Below, piece after piece: positions 47,745 to 60,345 of a DNA stretch of 64,000 nt. Position 1 is the stretch's first letter, and each line of letters opens with the position of its first letter. The translations under genes were made by a program, and so were the position numbers. The DNA is from Quercus robur (lineage: Eukaryota > Streptophyta > Magnoliopsida > Fagales > Fagaceae), in contig NC_065539.1 in NCBI RefSeq assembly GCF_932294415.1, positions 52,657,501-52,721,500 of the forward strand, read 5' to 3'. The notes beneath the pieces were generated by a model. The model was not told the DNA's origin and did not search any database. It worked only from the letters and a program-made list of their open reading frames with translations.

Positions 47745-49290
47745 AGGAGGGACTCCAGATACATGAGTGACAGCTATAGGCATAGTATAATAGATCTAGC
47801 ATATGCTTTGTTAGACGCTTGAAATTTATTTCAATTTTATGCACTTCTTTGTGAGAGGGGAAAAAAACCCGAAAGGAATGTCTTTTATCCCATCAATTTT
47901 CAAGTAGTGAGGTAATAGAATGACCTGTAATATTCAAATAAGCAATGCTTATAATGCTGCCATTAGTTAGCTCAATTCGTGTACTATCTACGCTGCTGTA
48001 GAATGGGGATTCCTCACTTGGTCTCATATTTCTAACCTCCCTAATTATCATCATTAGATAGACCAACCAATAGAAAGTCAAATAATACGGTTAAAGAACT
48101 AAAATAAAATAAAAAAGGTTTGTATGCTTACGGAGTCAACTCTCACACCCTAATTTATAGTAACGACTAACAACCCAAGAAGCAGTAAAACCTACTTTGT
48201 AGGTGTGTAAACGTATCTAAGAAAAATGACTTCTTTGTTTTACTAAACGTATCTAAGAAAAATAACTTTTTTGTTTTACCCCTTCTTCTAATTTTAATAT
48301 GCTACTATAACCAGACCAAGAAGAATGTAAACATACTGTGTTTTTCCTCAGTTATCTTTTCTTTCTCACTTCTTTTTGATCGTTCTACTTTAGAGCATTT
48401 AAGGGAATGCTTTGATACCATTCAATCAAAGGTAAACAGAAATGGTGAACCCTACCCTTTATGCTTTCATTGATTAATTGATTTTCTCTTTGCTAGGAAA
48501 ATATACTAAAGTTTCTCTCCTTCAATTATTTGTTATTTTGTTATAAACGCACGTATCGTGTGTGCACACTTCCTACTCCATCATAATATATGATTTTGTT
48601 AGAAATACTAGGAGATGCCAATTGAGCTACAAAGCTTTTGGCTATAATCAAATTATCATGATAGATAATTGTGTCCTATCAAAATATGGCTTCCAACTAG
48701 ACTACTAATTTGCTACTCATTGAACTTGTCACGGTGTAATCAGCAGTGTGCTTATTGTGATTTGTGACCTGTAGATATCCAATGCTTTAACTCTATAAAA
48801 TTACCACAATTTTTCTCGTGCACTCAAAGAGCTGTACACTTTCTTCATATAACATGGACTGGTCGAAATTTAGTACTTGCTGTAAGATACAAAGAAGAAT
48901 ATAATGTCTCATATTTTGCAACTCTAAAGACAGTATGGTCACATGAGTCTTGTTGGAAGACACGAAGGTTGTTATTTATTTTCAGAGGAAAAGAGCATAA
49001 GATAATGCAAATTCACGGTCTCCATGTCATTGATTGTGAATGGCCCAATAAGAACAAAAAAGTGACTGTTAGTAGTCAATAAAGCGGCCATGAGAAGCAT
49101 TATATATGTATTTGCAATTAAATAAACTACAACTTGCTCACCACTCCAAGTACAAACCCCCTAGAGTCTGAATCCCATGTATGTGGGACTATATGCAATG
49201 AGATAATGGTCTCATAAGATGGTCAAGTGTGAATCCTCTCATTGTCAATTGGGTTAGACCTAATCGATGAGTATTCACACTAGTGGGATA
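47745..49290. other. Intergenic DNA between L14 and the GNAT cluster
   Basis: The first ~150 bp are the L14 3' UTR region. A direct repeat 'aaacgtatctaagaaaaat' occurs at about 48,208 and 48,244. A weak tRNA/SINE-like motif (ctaggagatgccaattgagc) lies near 48,610. No other gene seen. Confidence 0.5.
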
Positions 49291-49294
49291 TAGA

Positions 49295-49671
49295 CAACAA
49301 ACCATTTGTAATTTCTCTGAAATGCAATAATATGCGTTGTTGTCACCTAAACTTCTTGCTATGGAAAAGTAGTCAACAAAGGCGGCTATTATAGCAAGCA
49401 GCATCAGGTTAACTCTCTAGTAAACACAAACCCCAACTTGGTCGTCACTCCAAGTAATGCAGAATTGGTCTAGTGGATTGACTTGAATAACCTCTGCTTC
49501 CAGGCAACTTCTTGTGGATCATTCTCTTGTATAAAAGGCCGACACCCTCGCACACTTTCCAAGTGAGTCTTTACTCTTTCTTTTGTACCTTCTTTCTTAC
49601 ATAGTCCTGTCAGCCAGGCTCAAAATTCATACAAACCCCTGCTACATAATCATTATCATCAAGAAGTACCA
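49295..49671 (+). promoter_or_regulatory. Promoter and leader of GNAT gene 1
   Basis: A TATA box (TATAAAA) lies at 49,530-49,536, about 140 bp before the ATG; the leader contains a CT/TTC-rich stretch. The whole stretch is almost identical to 60,346-60,717 in front of GNAT gene 3, with about half a dozen differences by eye. Confidence 0.8.
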
Positions 49672-50205
49672 ATGGAAGGAGGTGGAAATGAATTCACAGG
49701 TGAGATCACTCTTCGGCCATTGGAGCTTTCTGACATAGATGATTTCATGGTGTGGGCTACAGATGAGAAAGTGACTCGCTTTTGCTCATGGGAACCTTAC
49801 ACTAACAAAGAAGATGCAATCAACTTTATAAATACTAAAGTTATTCCTCACCCATGGTTCAGGGCAATTTGCCTTAATGGCCAGCCCATTGGTGCCATTT
49901 CAGTGACTAAAAATTCAGGCAATGATAAGTGTAGAGGTGAACTTGGCTATGTTTTGGGCTCCAAGTACTGGGGTAGAGGGATTGCAACTAAAGCAGTTAA
50001 GCAGGTGGCTAATACTATATTTGCTGAATGGCCACACTTGGAAAGGCTTGAAGCTATAGTTGATGTAGAAAATCCGGGATCCCAAAGGGTGCTAGAGAAG
50101 GCTGGGTTTCAAAGGGAAGGTGTTCTAAGGAAGTATATGCTTTTGAAGGGGAAAACTAGAGACCTGGTGATGTTTAGTCTTCTTTCTTTTGATCCCAAGA
50201 GCTGA
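49672..50205 (+). CDS. GNAT-family N-acetyltransferase (RimJ/RimL-like), gene 1
   Basis: A single-exon gene for a 177-residue acetyltransferase_3-type GNAT protein, which would move the acetyl group of acetyl-CoA to an amine; the substrate is unknown, and plant members of this group are annotated only by similarity to RimJ/RimL. Visible parts: EITLRPLELSDIDDFMVWAT (11-30), the N-terminal strand and helix; PHPWFRAICLNGQPIGAISV (59-78), the core strands; YWGRGIATKAVK (99-110), the Q/RxxGxG/A-type acetyl-CoA loop; ENPGSQRVLEKAGFQREG (133-150), motif B; LKGKTRDLVMFSLL at the end. It is full length for the family and has no signal peptide, so probably cytosolic. It pairs convergently with the minus-strand relic at 51,195. 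TATA box at 49,530. Confidence 0.93.
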   Translation: MEGGGNEFTGEITLRPLELSDIDDFMVWATDEKVTRFCSWEPYTNKEDAINFINTKVIPHPWFRAICLNGQPIGAISVTKNSGNDKCRGELGYVLGSKYWGRGIATKAVKQVANTIFAEWPHLERLEAIVDVENPGSQRVLEKAGFQREGVLRKYMLLKGKTRDLVMFSLLSFDPKS

Positions 50206-51194
50206 CTATTTGTTTAAAGTTTTTGTTTTTGTTTTAATTTGTATGTGATTTATGAATCTTAAGCCACCCACCAGCAGAAAACATTAATTAAAATTCTATT
50301 CAAATGCTTTGAATGTTCTCTCTTGTCATATAGAACATTCTTGAGATTATAAAAATTTATATCCATAACATATAATATTTGTTTAAAAAAAAAATGTTAT
50401 TCCTACTACAATCTTTCCATAAGATAGCAACAGATTAATCGTACATAGGAAATTTGTTTAGTGCCAGGCCATCTAGCATATAAAATTTGTATTGGTTGAA
50501 GTACAGAATACATATACCATGTAAAATGCACATATAATATGCTTCTCAGGCATGAATGACAGTTGAACTTGAAACCCACAAAATTCCTGTATGTAATGGT
50601 AATGGGGTCTCAAAGATTCGGTCCCTGCTGCAAGTCTTTCCAATAGTGCAAAGCAACTGCAATGGACCTTCCCCTAAAATTTAACATCATGTAAATCTTC
50701 TTCCCTAACATACATATTATTTTACTATTATTAGGAGCCAAATATCCATGATGAGAAAGAACATATACCAAACACTTGATGTCAGATCAAAAAGACTAAA
50801 AAGGGCAATTACTTATTATTATGGAGTGCAAAGGAACTGAGTTTATCTTGTATTTATTTTTAGTACTTTTGGGCCTTGTCTTTGGCTCCTTATGGCCAGC
50901 TTTTCCAGGGTGGGATAGAATTCTAATCACACAATCAACTTTCTGCATCATTTTTATCTAACTAAATCTTTGTACCAATTATATATCTATATACATGGTG
51001 CACATAACTCTAAAGAGGGAAACAGAAATTGACAAGAATGGCTTAATTTAAGTTGTTGATTTACTAACAAAAAAGAAAAAGAAACGTAGATTTGCTCATG
51101 TCATGATACCAGTAGTTATTGTCGTCGCATGTACAATGATTATTTCATATATTGAATATATGTATCCTCTTTTTCAATAGATCAAAATAAAGAA
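50206..51194. other. 3' flanks of a convergent GNAT pair
   Basis: This interval is a diverged copy of 51,708-52,591 and of 61,249-62,570 (minus its MITE): shared phrases include 'tttgtatgtgatttatgaat', 'gttattcc', 'agtgcca', 'tctgcatcatttttatctaa'. No other gene seen. Confidence 0.7.
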
Positions 51195-51422
51195 CTAAAT
51201 TGAAAAACAAATTTGCAACACAATAACATCAATAGTCTTCCCAATTACAATGACATATTTCCTAAGTTCACCTTCCTTTTGAAACCCAACTTTTTCCAAA
51301 ACCCTTTGTGAGGCCCTAATATCTACACTAACAAAGCCTTCCAATCTTTCCATACCTAGAAACTCTTCAAACACACTAGAAATAACCATTTTCACTATCA
51401 TTGATGGTTATACCTCTGCCCC
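51195..51422 (-). pseudogene. GNAT relic (minus-strand type), C-terminal part
   Basis: The frame covers the second half of the minus-strand GNAT type: KMVISSVFEEFLGMERLEGF, RASQRVLEKVGFQKEGELRK, VIVIGKTIDVI. It then departs from its paralogues and ends QICFSI at 51,195. The 5' half is gone: near 51,400-51,422 the sequence still hints at the acetyl-CoA loop (wggrgit out of frame) and then switches to plus-strand GNAT sequence. Confidence 0.85.
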
Positions 51423-51707
51423 AATGATGAGTGCAGAGGTGAACTTGGCTATGCTTTGGGCTACAAGTAATTGGTCAAAGGAATTGCACCTAAAGCAGTT
51501 AAGCTGGTGGCTAATACTATATTTAGTGAGTAGCCACACTTGGAGAGACTTGAAGCTCTAGTTCTTGTTGAAAATGTGGGGTGCCAGAGGGTGTTAGAAA
51601 AGGCTGTGTTCTAGAGGGAAGGTATTCCAAGAAAGTATATGAATTTGAAGGGGAAGACTAGAGACATGGTGATGTTTAGTCTTATTTTTGCTGATCCCCC
51701 TAGCTGA
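51423..51707 (+). pseudogene. GNAT relic (plus-strand type), C-terminal part
   Basis: The sequence matches gene 3 from NDDCRGELGYALGYK onward to the final stop at 51,705-51,707, but has in-frame stops where gene 3 has the Tyr-Trp of the acetyl-CoA loop, the Trp of SEWPH and the Gln of GFQREG. The first half and the promoter are missing. Much closer to gene 3 than to gene 1. Confidence 0.88.
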
Positions 51708-52591
<884 letters not shown>

Positions 52592-53077
52592 AAAAAGCTA
52601 TATATAATGACATCAATCGTCTTCCCATAGACAATGACATATTACCTAAGTAGACATTCCTTTTCAAACCGAGCCTTTTCCAAAACCCTTTGTGAGGCCT
52701 TAATATCCACATTAGTAGAGCATTCCAATCTCTCCATATCTAGAAACTCTTCAAACACACTAGAAATAACCAATTTCACTGCCACTATAGTTATACCTTT
52801 GTTCCAATACTTTGGTCCAAGAGCATAGCTGATTTGCCCTCTACAATCTCATAGTTAGACCCTGGTTTGACACATGAATCCAATTGGATGGTCCTCCAAA
52901 CATATGGCTCTGTACCATGAGTGAGGAATTGAAATTTCCTTAAATAATCAAGTGCATCTTTTCTTGAAGTGTAGTACCTTAGTTTGCTAGTGTGAATGAC
53001 TTGATCATTGCATGCCAATTCCATAAATTCATCTACATCAGAAAATTGATAGGGGCTTTGGTTGATTTCTATCTGAT
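52592..53077 (-). pseudogene. GNAT relic (minus-strand type), nearly full length
   Basis: Aligned with the 62.6-kb gene it begins near EINQSPYQFSDVDEFMELAC, continues VIHTSKLRYYTSRKDALDYL, loses frame at the PHPWYRAIC core (an indel and a changed Cys-Leu region), recovers as ALGPKYWNKGITI and VKLVISSVFEEF, has a stop where others read LRKYV, and ends near IDVI. No intact product is possible. Its lysine codon in TSRKDAL is a stop in the 62.6-kb copy. Confidence 0.85.
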
Positions 53078-53829
53078 TATATTAATTTATATGCGTTGTT
53101 CTTGTAGCTAACTCCAAAACACTAAAATGATTGCTAAATGTTTAGGAAGAAAAGAACAGGTTATAACTTAAGAAGACCAAGAATTAGAACTACAAGTTAA
53201 AAGAAGCTACATGAATTAGGGAGCAAAAACATAGAAATTATAGCTTCAATTCAAACAAGTTTAACATAATTAAGGAAAGAGAGAGCCTATGTTCTGCTCT
53301 TTCACTTCATACTCGTATCCTTTTATGATACAAGCAATTAGCAAAGGCTCTAAAGATCTTCTTGTACGCACAGACTAGTACAATAATGTTACCCATTACA
53401 ACCACACATCACATGGCTTGTACTATAATTGGCTGACACTTCACACAACTCTTTTTAGTGATAGACAACTTGCGTCAAGTGCACTAGAGCACTAGACCCA
53501 TATGATGCAAGCACTGTGTCTAAAATTTGGCATGGGTCCATATTGTTTCGGATTTAGTGCACTGGACTCAAGCTTTACCCTTTAGTGACAAAGTAGGAAT
53601 CTCTCTACTATTAATTAGAATTCAGCTATTGAGTCATCTTCCAAGTTGTTTAGTATCATACAAAAGTCAACTTTAAGTTTTAAGGATTAGAAAGTGCATT
53701 CCAAATATAACATGGATGTCCTACTGATTTCAGGTGATAAGGTTAAATTCTAAACTTTAGGAACCAAAAAAATTAAATGTTAAGAATGTGTTGGTTTTCA
53801 AATAGCCCAAAGCTCTGTAAATTGCATAA
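53078..53829. other. 5' flank of the minus-strand GNAT relic
   Basis: Matched by 63,080-63,740 (e.g. 'agaactacaagttaaaag', 'gatcttcttgt.cgcaca', 'ccctttagtgacaaagtagg'). A foldback-type pair of 'agtgcact' words lies at about 53,476-53,572. No other gene seen. Confidence 0.65.
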
Positions 53830-55216
53830 GGTGAAAAGCACATTTTCGTCCTTACATTTTCACGTGATTTCTACTTTGGTCCATATTTTTTATTTTCACC
53901 GATTTTAGTCCCTATTTAGAAAATCGCCATCCATTTTAGTCCTTTCCGTAACTGCCCTAACGACAAAGTCCTAGGTTGCAGACAGAGTGCATCGCTGGCA
54001 CACTAAATGTTGACGTCAGCATTAAAATAATAATATAATATATTATTTAACATTTTAAAAATGCCACGTCATTTTTTAAAAACAAAAAATTAATTTATGA
54101 ATTTTAACTAAATGAAAAAAAAAAGGAAAAAACAGAAATAAAAACCAAAAATAATATGAATTGAGATCTAGCTTTATTTTGAGTAAGAACAAACAATCCC
54201 AATCATTGTTTTGTTGGCAACCAAACACAATATCAGCTGAAAACTCTTTATTATCAAAAATATTTTTTTTGATATGGGAAAATAAGTAAATAAACCTAGT
54301 CAGTGTTTATCAAAAAAAAATTTTTAGTAACCCATTGTTCTTTCCCTGACATCAGAAACATGAAATCAACGATCAAACGAGACAGCATAATCCCAACTTC
54401 ATTTGCTTGAACTTTTTTCACATTCAAAACCCCAAATTCCTTATCAGATTCTTCAGACTCTCTCAAGCTCTCTCTTCAAAATGCAATTTCAGACTCTCTC
54501 TCTCTCTAACTCACCCTCTCTCTTTTCCTCTCTTACTGGTGAACGGAAATGGGCGTTAGTGGTGGAGTCATCCCACAACGAGGAGATGAAGGAGTAGCGG
54601 CGGACGGGGTTGTAGTTGACGGTACAACGGACTAGACCCTGCGAGAGCGTTTGTGGAGGGAGCGGATTGGGTTGGAGGTTGGGGGAAGAGATAGATCGTA
54701 GATCTTGAGAGAGCCATTGGCTACGACGGTGATAAGGAGAGAGTCGTTGTAGATGCCGTCGACGGTGTCGAAGAAGGCGAGTTCTATGAAAGAGGAGGAC
54801 GGAGTGGGAGTAAGGTCGAGGATGTGGACGCGACTGGGTTTTTCTGAGTTGTTGCTCACATCAGATTAGGCTTGAGTGAGTGATGGCTGAGTTTTTCTGG
54901 GTTGTTGCTCAGATTAGTTTTTTTATTTTTATTTTTATTTTTTATTCATAAATTAATTTTTTGTTTTAAAAAAATGACGTGGCATTTTTAAAATGCTAAA
55001 TAATATATTATATTATTATTTTAATGTTGATGTTAACATTTAGTGTGCCAGCGATGCATTCCGTCTATCATCTAGAATTTTGCCGTTAGGGCATGGACAG
55101 AAAGGACTAAAATGGATGGCGTTTTTCTAAATATGGACTAAAGGCGGTGAAAATAAAAAATAGTGATCAAAGTGAAAATCACGTGAAAATATATAGACGA
55201 AAATGTGCTTTTCGCC
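53830..55216. mobile_element. Pack-MULE carrying a PEX7 gene fragment
   Basis: Long terminal inverted repeats of about 270 bp (53,830-54,103 and 54,947-55,216) match closely over their whole length; key shared words are gaaaagcacattttcgtc, ttttcacgtgattt, 'atccattttagtcctttc', 'gcatcgctggcacactaaat' and 'aaaaatgccacgtcattttt'. Long TIRs of this kind are typical of Mutator-like elements. The interior (54,104-54,946) holds no transposase but a piece of host PEX7, which makes it a Pack-MULE. A flanking 9-bp duplication could not be seen, so it is probably not recent. Confidence 0.85.
54500..54835 (-). pseudogene. Captured fragment of PEX7 (peroxisomal PTS2 receptor, WD40)
   Basis: PEX7 is the WD40 receptor that brings PTS2 proteins to the peroxisome. 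The minus strand encodes RVHILDLTPTPSSSFIELAF, DSLLITVVANGSLKIYDL and SLPPTSNPIRS, and after one frame change VNYNPVRRYSFISS and WDDS: in order these are the first and second blades of plant PEX7 (compare the plant pattern HVLDL.P..., DGSVKIYD..LPP.SNPIRS, VDYNPVRRDSFLTSSWDD). Only about 100 of some 320 residues are present, with an internal stop and frame shift, so it is not a working receptor. It lies wholly between the TIRs of the MULE. Confidence 0.82.
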
Positions 55217-55669
55217 TATTACCGCACATAAATTTCATTGTGAAAATAGTCTCTGTTGCCAAAACAATCTATTCCATCTCCCATTTTTTCTTGCTTTGAA
55301 TCTTATGTGTTTTATGTGAAGAATCCTATTTTATTTTTATTTCAACTTTCAGCCACGACATTTTTTTATAATAGCAAAGACATTTATTTTTCTTCAAATC
55401 ACAAGGATATATCCATACCTGCGCATACAATGGGAAGCAATTTTTTGGTTAATGCGAGGGGTTTAGACTATTTTCTTTGGGTGTGTATAATCCCTTAATT
55501 AAAATAACCACAACTTGTGTATCTGGTCTCATAACTTGTACCAAAGACAGATCAGCATGTAGGGTCATTTACTCATTTTACTCTTTGGTTGTCACCAAAA
55601 GTTCTTGACATGGTAAAGTAATCAACTAAGGCGGCTATTATTGTAGCATGAGGTTATCTATTGAATTGG
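55217..55669. other. Unique DNA with a remnant of a GNAT 5' flank
   Basis: About 55,590-55,660 ('ggttgtcacc', 'gttcttg', 'atggtaaagtaatcaac', 'aaggcggctattat', 'agcatgaggtta') is a diverged copy of the GNAT promoter-distal flank at 49,337-49,410 and 60,385-60,455. It is not followed by a GNAT gene; a dispersed repeat starts right after it. Confidence 0.6.
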
Positions 55670-56226
55670 GCAGAAGCCACAAGAAGCCAAATATGTTTAC
55701 TTCAAGAAAATAACCACTCTTCAAATCCACAAGGAGAGATAGTTTGGAGTACCAGAAAATATAGGAACAAAAGTCTGAATTGTCTTGTAGGCTATAATGT
55801 GTTTAAGTAGTAAAAGAAACCCTAGGGCAGTTAAGAAAACACACTAAAATTAGATGGCAAAATTGAGATAATTTCAAAACTAAATACTAATATTTCTAGG
55901 AGATGCCCTAAAATAGATAATACATTATTCTAAAATTTAATTTAAAAGTTATAATGGAAATAAAAAAAAAGTATTAAAAATGGCAAAAACTTAGATTTTA
56001 AGACCTAAACAAAGGAATTTGCCCAAATAGCGGCTTCAATCATGGCCTAAGGCACAAGTTTTGCCTCAAGCGTCGTGACGGATTATCACACAATTTTGTC
56101 TTTGTCGCTTATGATTTCTACTAGGGCTTTTCTACATTTTGGATTTTTTTGTGCACTGACTTTTTGATGCTCTCTTTACTCAATGAAAGATTATGTTGTT
56201 GGTTCAACATCACCCATCTTGTAGTA
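55670..56226. repeat. Dispersed repeat, copy 2
   Basis: Counterpart of 8,915-9,805 without the MITE. It ends a few bases before the Helitron start. Family unknown. Confidence 0.7.
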
Positions 56227-56592
56227 CAAATCTATATATATCTAAAAGCTGAAGCGTAGCATTTATTGTTGCTACGCTCCAGTTGAGCCATGTCAGTGTC
56301 CATCTTATTATCATTTTCTTTCTAATTTTCCTATAATTATTTTTAACATTTACTTTTTATTTTATTTTAATATTTACACTTTTTCCAATATTTCTCCACC
56401 CTTACCTTTTCATCTCTCCACTACCCTTTACATAAATATTATTCTTTTTCTTTTCATCTCCCCACTACCCTCTACATAAATATTATTATTCTTCTTTCTC
56501 TTCATCATCCTTTATTTTGTCTCTTCTTATTCACACTCTCTTACTATAAATTTGTAACTATCTATTCCATTCTATACATGATTTTCTCTCAC

Positions 56593-56872
56593 AAAAAAAG
56601 GTTCTATCTCTCTCTCTCAATTTTTTGATGAATTTTTTATACATTCTTCTATTTATGCCAAATTACTAATCTTTGGGAATCCTTTCTTTTGTATTCTTTT
56701 TTTTTTCTTTCTTTCTTTTTCTACACTAGAATTATTATGCTCATTTTCTCACTTAATTTAATCGGGTAGTTTGCCGGAATTCAAAAAAAGGTTCTCTCTC
56801 TCTCTTTCTCTCTCAATTTTTCAATGAATTTTTTATACATTCTTCTATTTATGCCAAATTACTAATCTTTGG

Positions 56873-56903
<31 letters not shown>

Positions 56904-56970
56904 TGTCTACGCTAGAATCATTATGCTCATTTTCTCACTTAATTTAATCGGGTAGTTTGCCGGAATTCAA
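56593..56970. repeat. Tandem duplication in the Helitron, 190-bp unit
   Basis: Units 56,593-56,782 and 56,783-56,970 share 'tttttatacattcttctatt', 'taatctttgggaat', 'atgctcattttctcac' and 'gggtagtttgccggaattca'. They differ in their CT-rich part, where copy 2 has a (CT)n run (56,876-56,902). Confidence 0.9.
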
Positions 56971-57267
56971 CTAAAACCAGACAATAAGGAATTTTACGGC
57001 ATTGGAGAACGCCTGAATATATACCAGCCAAAAGTTTAAAGTTAGCAAATTAGTGGAGCTATGATTAAGCTTCAAACGGGATTGATGGTATTGCCAATGT
57101 TCTTTAATTAGCATCCTTATTTCTATTTCTCTATATATGTTTCCTAGAATTAGTATTAGTCTCATTTTTTATTTTCTTTATTATATTCTAGGTAAACCAA
57201 GAGTTCTTTAAAACTCCACATTGGTTAATGCCATTTAGATTTGTTTTTAATTTTTTTTTCTCTTTAA

Positions 57268-58336
57268 TTGTTAAATGTTATCCTATTTTTGTTCTTTCTT
57301 ATAACTCTAATTAATGTTGATGATTTTTTTTTTTTTTTTGGTTAGTTAAGGTTGATGATTCTTTCTTATAGAGAAAAAAAAAATGAAAACAATTGAATTC
57401 CATATAAACCTGTACCTAAAGGGACATGGGCCTTTGTTTATTTGATTAGAGACAATATATTAAAGGGGCATATCCTTTGGCCATTGCATTGCATTTCTTA
57501 GAGGTTAAAAGATAAAACTTGTCATTATAGGAAAACATTTTGTGTGGGGATAAGGGTGTCATTTTGTTTGCTCTAAGAGTAACAAAAGGTCCTATTATAA
57601 AGGAAGCCCACAATCATATCACATGCTTATTACACTAATCATGAGCACAACCCATTATTCTCTCTCACCATGTTTCTACTACATTTGCATTTAGCAACCT
57701 AAGATTATAATTTATTCCCAATAGAAGACTTGTAGAATCATTTAGTTTTTATAGGAAACTAGCCGCAGACTTGCGCGATGCGTGAAAATATAAATATTAT
57801 GCAATGAAGTGTAATATATAAAAAGTAACAATTATTTCAAGCATTGTCTTTTTTTCAAAAAAAAAAAAAAAAGACTTTTACACTTATTTTCTTTTAATCT
57901 TTTTATCTCTACAAATATATCATTTTTATATATTTTGTGTGTGCATTTCATTAATATGTTTTAAGGTGAACCCTATTCTTCTAACTTTGTTGTAGTGTGT
58001 TACATTTGCTTAGTATACAACTCATCTCTTAAGGAATGAGGAAATTATCATAATAATAAAAAATCATCACAAAATTACAATGTTAACTTAACCAAAATTA
58101 AAATAAAACTAAAGAAATAAAAAAAATTTTATAATAATTGATTAGTCAAATAATTGGTAGGCATATTCAAATCTCTATTTCCAAAAACAACTAAGTATTA
58201 ATCCAAACCAAAATTATAAAAGGGAAAGAAAAGACTTTCTGATGGGAAATTAAAAAACACAATACTAAAACGCATATTAAAAAAAAAAAACCATCAATCT
58301 TAATTAGAGTTATAAGAAAGAACAAAAATCTTTTAT
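57268..58336. repeat. Inverted repeat pair around the inner Helitron terminus
   Basis: 'gttctttcttataactctaa' at about 57,290 and its inverted form 'tagagttataagaaagaaca' at about 58,305 lie in matching contexts (T-run with 'gatgat', A-run with 'catcaa'). This fits two members of one family lying head to head. Confidence 0.7.
57759..57795 (-). mobile_element. Second Helitron 3' terminus, opposite orientation
   Basis: On the minus strand the sequence ends gcgcaagtctgcggctag followed by T, matching the outer terminus (gtctgcgactag, T) at 60,318-60,330. A nested, oppositely oriented relative of the same family; its 5' end was not found. Confidence 0.65.
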
Positions 58337-59314
58337 ATGCAATTGTTCTCTTTATTGGTATTTATTGTTATATATTTTATTTTTACTTTTTTTCTTCTTC
58401 GCATCTTATGTTATTTAACATTTAAATTCAGTCACATCTTTCACATCATTAAATTATTTATATTTTCTCTCTTTTTTATTTTAAAATAAAATTATCCTTA
58501 AAAAATTGTACCTTTTTTTTTTTTTTTTTTTTTTTACATTTACACTTTGTCCAAGCTTTTTCCATTCCTTTATCTTTTCATCTCCCAACTACCTTCTACC
58601 TTAATATCACTATTCATCTCCCACATCTTCTATATCATTAAATTATTTATATTTTTCTCTCCTTTTTATTTAAAAAAATTAAAATTTTACTTAAATTCAA
58701 TAAATAAAAGTGTCCTCATAAAGTGGAGTAATACTAGGGACACACTCATTCTCAAACCCAATACATCAAAGAAAAAATATAATACTAAACAGATGCCAAT
58801 TGGGAAACAAACACTAAATTAAAAAATAATAATAATAATGAGGAAATCAAACCAAATATAATATAAAGAAACTAATAGTTATGAATATACTAACTTAAGG
58901 GTAGCAAAATTAAATGGAAAAAAAAAAAAAAAACTACAATACATATTTAATGCAATATAATCTTTATCAAATTTTGGAAAACAGTAGGTTGCTTATGGAG
59001 AGAGAGAGAGATGTCAATTAGTAACTATTAGTTGGAAAACAAAGAGGTTGTAAGGAGAAGTAAAAAATAAAAAATAAATATGACCAATATAGGGAACATT
59101 AAAAACTTTACAGTGCAATAAAATCAACTATTATATTCACTTAAAAAATTAAATCAATAATCAATAATTAAACACAATCATAGCAATATATTTAAACTTA
59201 AAACTAATCAAACTCTAATTCATAACTAAAAGGAGATGTTCTCATGTAATAATAGAAATTAAATAAGAAATAAAGTTAGAAAATTTTAAAATCCCTTTTT
59301 TGACATTTCATTTA

Positions 59315-59416
<102 letters not shown>

Positions 59417-60345
59417 TAATCTTCATACACAATTACATTTAAAAATCTAATAAACGATATTACATCTCATTTAATACCTCTGTTATGAAAATCATTAGCC
59501 AGTAAATATATGATAATAGAAAAAAAATGTTATAACTGAAATTATGAAAAAAAGTGATAAAACTAATTAGCTACTATCATTATGAAGTAGTAGTCTATGA
59601 TTTTACACATCTAAAGAAGTGGAATATATAGAGTTTACTTAAGGTATATGTAAAGATTCACATTAAAAAAAAGATATGTAAAGGTTAAAAAAAATATATT
59701 TTATAAATAAATAAAAAGGTATATGTAAGGTTTTTATTAACTTAAAAGAAAATGAAAAATCAATTATAAAAAACAATAACAACAACGACAACAACAAGAA
59801 TATAGGGGTAATTACATTCCCCTTCCTTGAGGTTTGAAGAAATGATACTCTACTCCAAACTTGAAAGGAAAAAATATTTTCACCCTTTACATTTGTTTGA
59901 CCAAACTCTGTTAAATTAATATTAAAATATTGTGTGCTAACCTGCCTATACTTAAGGTAGGTTCAAAAATTATCCTTAATTTTAAAATTAAATTCTCTTA
60001 TTTTAAAATTTTAAATTAAAGTGTATTTCAAAATATTTAGAAATTTTTTTGCTTTTTTCCCCCCTTTTCTTTTCCCAATGAGTTATGGAGAGATTTGTCA
60101 TTTCAAATGTTTTGGTATTTTGTAAATTTGTATTTTAATTCTAAAGTTATGAGTAATGTCTTTATTAACCATGGTTAAACATTTATAAACAGATTCTTAA
60201 ATAAATTTAAAATATTTTGTTATTAATATAAACAAAATGGGAGAGTGTTATTATTTATTACCCCAAATATATTTAATAAGATCACCCTAAAAAAATATTA
60301 TCTCGCGCAATGCGCGGGTCTGCGACTAGTCACTATTAAACACAA

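Noticed and set aside
54403-54597. Plus-strand 64-codon frame in the Pack-MULE
   Set aside because: The meaningful coding is the PEX7 fragment on the other strand; this frame is Ser/Leu-rich from CT-rich DNA and its antisense.
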